Shown: positions 58,546 through 64,000 of the stretch, one piece after another
How the letters are laid out: every line of letters starts with the position of its first letter
How positions within the stretch are numbered: position 1 is the stretch's first letter
NCBI GenBank assembly: GCA_030549495.1
Contig: JAUIRK010001043.1
Span: 1-64,000 of the forward strand
Origin: Nectonema munidae
Taxonomy: Eukaryota > Nematomorpha > Nectonematoida > Nectonematidae
Reading direction: 5' to 3'
DNA length: 64,000 nt
Notes under the pieces: generated by a model
What the model was told of the DNA's origin: nothing
The model's input: the letters and a program-made list of their open reading frames with translations, nothing else
Database searches by the model: none
Program-made: the position numbers and the translations under genes

Positions 58546-58922
58546 TAGGGATGTATCAGATGTGAAATATTTCGTATCTGCGGAAGCGAATGCGAAAATG
58601 AGATTTGACATTCTATCGGATGCAGATGTGAGAATTAATTTTTTTCTCGCGCATGCGGATATCCTAATTACTATTCTAAGCAAACGCAAGTTTTGTACTT
58701 CTTAAAAATTGAGAGATAAGATATCAATATTTATGTGCTATCATAAAGACATATTTATCATAAAAATTTTGGATAAAATAAAAATTCTAAAAAAAACTTT
58801 GCTGTATATAGAAAAAACAAAAATGTTTGGAAATTGCAGACGCGGATGTTATTGCGGATGTTGAAACTTAATGATCCGTGGATGAGTATGTAAAATTTTT
58901 GCGGATATCCTATACATCTCTA
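58546..58922. mobile_element. hAT-type MITE family H3 with perfect 8-bp target duplication
   Basis: A 377 bp unit from TAGGGATGTATCAGATG to ATCCTATACATCTCTA, flanked by GTATGGAC on both sides (58538-58545 and 58923-58930). Repeated GCGGA(T/A)-type words (GCGGAAGCGAATGCG, GCGGATATCC) lie inside. Non-coding. Confidence 0.85.
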
Positions 58923-59139
58923 GTATGGACTCAAAAGTTCCCTAAAATTAAACGGTTAATCGATCGTTTAAAAGATAATAAGAAATAAATAAATAGGTTT
59001 AATTATCATGACAACGCTTGCATCCTGAAAGTCTTATAAAATATTATGACTTTTTAAATTTTTTTAAATCATTTAAAAATTCCGCTCTACCCTCCCCGAA
59101 CATGTCAACCATATGGGACTTCCTTTTCCCGGTGGTTCG

Positions 59140-59249
59140 GGTAATAAATTTGCCCCTTAGGGGGGGTGAAAAAATTGGGGGGGGGTTTTTTTTAAAAAAA
59201 AAAAAAAATATATTTTTTTAGAAGAAGTTAAATAAAAATTAAATTAAAA

Positions 59250-59295
<46 letters not shown>
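59140..59295. other. Homopolymer-rich stretch, possible assembly artefact
   Basis: Runs of seven and nine G, then T and A runs, ending in about 34 consecutive A (59260-59293). Texture is like 41160-41530. A true poly(A) tail of a retroposed sequence is an alternative. Confidence 0.45.
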
Positions 59296-59646
59296 TGCAA
59301 GAAAAGAATCGATGTTTCGTCAATAAGTTAGATTTCATATTTGCTTTGTTTTTACTTGTTTACATTCACTATATCTTTATCTTGCTACTTAGTAGGTTTC
59401 CCATCATCCCCATTTTTCTCTGGGTCCAAGATTACGCTAAGATCTTATCGCACCTGTCAATATCAAAAAACATTTAAATATTCATGGCCTAAATATGGAA
59501 AGATATATATTTTAAAGTTTTTTTTTAAAAAATACTAATGTAATCACAGAAAAATTAAAAAAAGTCAAATTGCAAGAAATATTTCTTGTAACAATTTTCA
59601 AACAAATTTTTTTAAAATGTATTAAAATATTAAAATTATTAATATA

Positions 59647-60427
59647 CAATAAACTCACGATAACTCAAAGTCCTTGGGAGTATCAAATCATTTCTAGTTA
59701 TCCGTAGTTCGTGTTAAACGAAGTTCACCACGTGTCATGTAATACGATGTTTCCAATTTTGCTAAATGCATACATTTTTGAGCATGGCTATTCTGTGATA
59801 CTGTATTTTATTTTAAAATAAAAAAAGAACAAGAGCGCATATATCCCATTTTTACTTCTAAATTGTCTTTTTTCAATTTTAATTTGTCTTTTTAAGTTCC
59901 AATTGTCTTTTGTAAGTTCTAAAATGTCCTTTTTAAATTGTAAACGCTCTTTCTAAAATACAAAATGGAATTGAAAAAGACAATTTAGAACTTAAAAAAG
60001 ACAAATAAAATTGGAAAAAGACAATTTACAAGTAAAAATGATATATATACAAAATACTTTGTGCTTCCCCTCTTAAAGATAATAATAATAAATCATGTTA
60101 TAATAAATCAAAGCAATTTCTTATTGCTGGAAATGGTCAACAACTTATATTGATTTGTCCTTAAAGTTTGGCATTCAAAGCATCTGAAATATTCAGCAAC
60201 ATGATGGTGGACTGCAATTCACAGAGAAGCATTGAACATTGTTATTGAGAATAATTGAAGTTAGAGTTAACTGAGTTAAATAAAATGTCCACTTATCCGA
60301 CTCTGAGTTAGATGAAGGATTTAACATTTGTGGCTCGGACTACCATTTGACTTCGAGTTAAGCGGAATTTTCGATTTTACTTTAGATTCATTTTGATGAC
60401 AAGAAGTTCGTGGAGTTATAAATGCAG
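59647..60427. mobile_element. Pogo/Tigger-like non-autonomous element
   Basis: The left end CAATAAACTCACGATAACTC and the right end GAGTTATAAATGCAG are roughly inverted, each next to TA. Inside each end lie further AACTCG and ACTTCGAGTTA-type words, a pogo/Tigger habit. The interior holds a hairpin of GTCTTTTT units at 59852-60045 and no open frame. Confidence 0.55.
59852..60045. repeat. Inverted tandem array (AATTGTCTTTTT units)
   Basis: The left half has about five units such as AAATTGTCTTTTTTCAATTT and TAAGTTCCAATTGTCTTTTG. The right half has the complement (AAAAAGACAATTTAGAACTT, AAAAAGACAATTTACAAGTA). The whole can fold into a long hairpin with about 90-base arms. Confidence 0.75.
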
Positions 60428-60735
60428 TAAAACATCTTCCTGCGGACACATCCTTATTCCATGCATATCCAAAATAAGGAAAATTTTGTAAAATATTACA
60501 GATTCATAATTAATTAATTAATACAAGCTTTGGATTATTAAAATTTTTTTCAGTAGAAATAATGCCATATGTAAAAGTTATATGTATGAATATTATTGAT
60601 ACAGTATACTCATTGAATGATTGGTTGCTTGCCTTTAGCTAAATATATTAATATTTATTTTTATTGTGTTGTAAAGTTAACTATAACCGTAATAAAATAG
60701 GCTGTTACTGCTCTTTTTTTCTGTTTGAGTAGTTT

Positions 60736-60888
60736 GTGGCGTGAGTAAGGTTGGTTAGATACTGGGTTTCGATAACTCAAGGTCTTGGGTTCGATCCCGC
60801 ATCGAGCCTACTTTTATCATAGTTCGATACACGCGGCGCAATTTTTTGCCTTCTCGATGAAAACACCCTACGGTACCTTTACCTTTAT
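60736..60888 (+). repeat. tRNA-derived SINE, family A, copy 4
   Basis: GTGGCGTGAGTAAGGTTGG, B-box GGTTCGATCCCGC, body ACACGCGGCGCAATTTTTTG and CTTCTCGATGAAAACACCC, then TACGGTACCTTTACCTTTAT. It shares the ACCTTTACC end with the copy at 26514. Confidence 0.85.
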
Positions 60889-61217
60889 ATGTTTGTGAGC
60901 TTATTTGCAAGCATCCGTTGCATCCAACTGACCAGACCCAAAAGGTCGAAACTTGTCTAGGATTTCTTAGGCAGGTATGATAACGCTAATAGAATTTGCT
61001 AACTGCTTGCAATTAACCCCACAAACATATATACATTATACTAAATCATTTTAATTATATGCATGTCACAAAGTTGCCGTGCAATTTTCCTATTGCTCAA
61101 CAGAATAAGAGATGTTTCATTCTTAAAATTTCAATCCAAAATTGAAATTAATGGAAAAATGTGTCATTACTCTTTTAAGTAATTATTTAAGTTATTACTC
61201 TTTATCTTACACTAGAT

Positions 61218-61993
61218 CAAAGATGTAGTTGTAAGTAGTTTGCCAACACGCGGCTCGCGATTTTTTACACTGCGGTTCGCGAAGAAAAAAGATTTTTTCT
61301 TAAATTATATAAATATCAATTTTTATCAAAAATTACATTATAAAAATTTTTATTTTATATTTTTTTTCTTTGGTATCAGAATGCGTTGATCACATTGATG
61401 TTCTTTTTATAATGAATTCGATAAAAAAGATTCAAAGAGCTCGAAATATTGAAGTAAAGTTTTGATTTATTTGTAATCTACAATTTGTTCCCTTCAATTT
61501 CGACTTCAATCAATTGAAAAAAGGTATTTAAATGGAAATGATTTCTACTCAAGTCTTGATGAACGAGAAACGAAAACTTGAAATCTTTTTTACGGATCGC
61601 TGGATCAAAGAAAATCCAACCAGAAATTGACATTTTGACAAAAGAAAAAATGTGCCAAAGAAGCTCTCAATGATACACTCAAACTGTTTATGAAAATTAA
61701 AAAAAAAAATTTTATTTGATATTTCATTGATATCAATATTTTTGTATTGAAGAAAAATTATACTTTCTTTCTGATTTTTTGAAAATTGAGTTCAAAACAC
61801 TAAAATCAAATCAAAAATGGGATGTTTTGAAATATTACACTATGACTTCAATGTTTTCAATTTATGAAGCTCAAATAGACCAAATTATTTTGAATTTTTG
61901 TCTGAATTTTTTCAGAAATCAGATGCGGCCATGGAGATCATGTCAAAAATTTTTTGAAAATGGCCCACTAGTTGTATCAGTTGGACATCCCTG
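61218..61993. mobile_element. hAT-type non-autonomous element family H4
   Basis: A 776 bp unit from CAAAGATGTAGTTGTAAGTAG to TTGGACATCCCTG, flanked by CACTAGAT and CACTACAT (7 of 8 bases agree). CGCGGCTCGCGATTTTTTAC near the left end is a common hAT-end style. The frame 61779-62003 runs through its right terminus and is not convincing as a transposase. Confidence 0.7.
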
Positions 61994-62001
61994 CACTACA
62001 T

Positions 62002-64000
62002 AAAACCAGCACTGATCCTACTTCTAGTGGGCTGTCAAATTTTTAGGAAGTGGGGGGTCTTAAATCCGATTAGAGTATAATCAAATTTTATTACCTATTT
62101 ATTTTACTATCTTTTTATATACCATGGCTTTGCACTTTGAACTAGTATGAAATTTGATTGTAATGAGAAGGATTAAACCATAAATTGGTTAAATTGAGGA
62201 ATAACAATTTCAATCAATCAGTATTTAGATTCTAGACGATGTTCCATAAAGCTAAAAAGCACCTTCTCTTTTTAATCGTATTTATTTTCAAATTAATCTT
62301 GACTTTTGATGCTATTAATTGATTTTTCTGGATTATATTTAATAAATCTGATCTATTTTATTGATTATCTTGGATCAATTTGTGTGCGTGTACGATCAAA
62401 CGATTTTATAGGAAACAGCTGAAATTTATGTCAACATTGTTTTCTTCAATTGAAAAAAATTACAAAAAGAGAAAATGATTATTGCAAAAATACACATAAT
62501 GTCATAAGTCTCTTTACATCAATCTCAAAAAGTTGGAAATATGCTATCTCAAGTTGTTTTATTACTTTTTGGATACACGTTTGGTAACTGTCAAATTACA
62601 TCAACGAATTATCCGCTTGTCCGATAAATGGTTAAACTATGTGTTGATACTAGTGTGTGATGCTGAACAAAAAGAGAATTATAAAACTTAAAAACTTTTC
62701 AAGACTATAAAACTTGCTTACACGTTTATGTTATTTACTTCAAAAATTTAGTGAAAAATGTGATTTATTTAGCAAATTTAGAAAAATACGCATATGATTG
62801 CAGAGATTTACTTTTTGAATGCCTCTTTTAAGGTTCAATTCAGCATTAAGCCTTCCAAGATACTTTTACCTTTAGAATATCTCCCATGAACAAAGTTAAA
62901 ACATATGCTGTCAAAATCAGCATAGAAAAGTGTTTCAGAATCCAAATTTACAAATAATTTTCAACATAAGGTAAAGATTTTAAGAATGTACGGAAACTGA
63001 AATCTTTTATATTCTGATCAAATGACATTACACAGATTTCTTTCAATTGGTTTTTGTTCTAAAAATATGATTGGCGCATTCAAGAATCCTATATGTATGT
63101 ATGTATGTATATATTGATGAATTTGTCTATTTATTTGTTTTTCAGAAACATTTGAAAGATCAAAAAACTCATTAAGACAAAACACATTTTTTGGCAAGGG
63201 TCAGAGTGCATTTACTCCACTGTAATCTCTCGTACTTGATGCAGCTTTATTGAAGAGTGGATGATATAAGTCATTGATGATGATGATGATGAATATTCGT
63301 GAATGGATAAATATGAGGAATAAAAAAAAGAAATCACACAAAATGAGAGCATTTTAAAAGCGTTCACTTCAAAATTTTCATATTTTTTTTCGAATCAATA
63401 CTTCTTTCACTGATTCCTTCATACTTTCCAAAAATTTCACTTCTTCTATTGACAGTCGATTTGGATAAATGCAAATTTGACTTATCGATTCCATGATTTT
63501 TTGGCTAAACTTTCTTTTACAAGATCTCTTATCTTCTGTATCAACTTTTCCATTTTCAAAGAAAAGACATTGGATATTTGCTTTTATTAGCAATTGCAAT
63601 GATGGCTGGGGTTTTCATTGATTTTATTGTCTTGCAATCCACAGTATCTCAATTTTTCTTCTTGCGATCAACAAAGCTCAATATCGCCATCTTTGGGATT
63701 TGACGAGTTGCGGTGCATTACAAAATTTTTTATAAATAGTTGCTTTTCATTTTAAAAAGGGGTTAAGTTTGTATATAGCGTATATTTAAGAACACTTTAA
63801 GAGAGCATTTTCTTTTCTGATCTTTAAGAAGATTTGTAATCATAATCTTAATATAATCACCTTTTTTTGTTTTTTACTTAAATTTTTTTTGATGATTTTT
63901 TCCGTTTCTCACCCTTTTTCTATTTCCAATTGAAAAATTTTTCATCTCTTACTTTCAATTTTTCATATCATTATAATTTCAATAAATCTTTGTGAAAAAT
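62002..64000. other. Gene-free right end of the window
   Basis: AT-rich. Microsatellites are (TATG)n at about 63093-63112 and (GAT)n at about 63276-63292. A minus-strand 73-codon frame at 63378-63599 (IMESISQICIYPNRLSIEEV) has fairly normal amino-acid composition but no recognised motif; it might be a terminal exon of a gene continuing outside. Confidence 0.4.

Noticed and set aside
63378-63599. Minus-strand 73-codon frame with balanced composition
   Set aside because: Could be a terminal exon, but nothing in sequence or context identifies it, so it is noted only in the interval description.
1-64000. Apparent excess of CATATG palindromes
   Set aside because: Roughly thirty are seen by eye, against about twenty expected from the AT-rich composition; part of the excess comes from repeated MITE copies.
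1-64000. CRISPR arrays, prokaryotic operons, rRNA
   Set aside because: No direct-repeat/spacer pattern, no ribosome-binding-site-linked gene clusters and no rRNA motifs; the window is eukaryotic.

Overview
This is a 64 kb piece of an AT-rich animal genome with large introns, very few genes and many transposable elements. Spliced genes with GT-AG introns, tRNA-derived SINEs, Jockey-type LINEs, hAT and TTAA-targeting (piggyBac-like) elements and a peptide-type class A GPCR point to a metazoan, most likely an arthropod. The exact lineage cannot be fixed from the sequence alone.

Two host genes are well supported, both on the + strand. (1) An orphan class A G-protein-coupled receptor at 24486-25568 has a single coding exon of 360 residues. 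(2) A complete mitochondrial ferrochelatase gene at 37144-57480 was assembled by eye from eight coding exons that join in frame into 413 residues. It has a transit peptide, the catalytic His/Glu pair and all four [2Fe-2S] cysteines. A third candidate is a short open frame with a signal-peptide-like start at 36823-36942, about 200 bp upstream of the ferrochelatase start.

Layout. 1-6.3 kb: a cluster of TTAA-flanked MITEs, then a 2.9 kb element with ~215 bp inverted arms that encloses a 15-bp minisatellite and a SINE. 6.3-24.4 kb: mostly gene-free, with LINE tails, two SINE families, small hAT-type elements and a 21-bp minisatellite; a good splice donor near 18.64 kb may belong to an untranslated first exon of the receptor. 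24.5-25.7 kb: receptor gene. 25.7-36.3 kb: gene-free, with SINEs, an old LINE and an hAT-type MITE. 36.37-36.74 kb: three TTAA MITEs in tandem, each pair sharing one TTAA. 36.8-57.6 kb: the candidate secreted peptide and ferrochelatase. The ferrochelatase introns hold an antisense Jockey-type LINE and a fossil retroelement fragment (intron 2), a foldback element and two hAT MITEs (intron 5), an antisense broken ZBED5/Buster-like hAT transposase split by a TTAA MITE (intron 6), and another TTAA MITE (intron 7). 57.6-64 kb: hAT-type and pogo-like non-autonomous elements, a SINE and microsatellites.

Ferrochelatase carries out the last step of haem synthesis in the mitochondrion and the receptor is a plasma-membrane signalling protein. 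Nothing shows that the two work together. Most of the window is a layered record of transposon insertions. I saw no CRISPR array, rRNA or convincing tRNA gene, and no clearly new multi-gene system. The least expected items are the candidate secreted peptide, the tandem TTAA-sharing MITE array and the 2.9 kb inverted-arm element.
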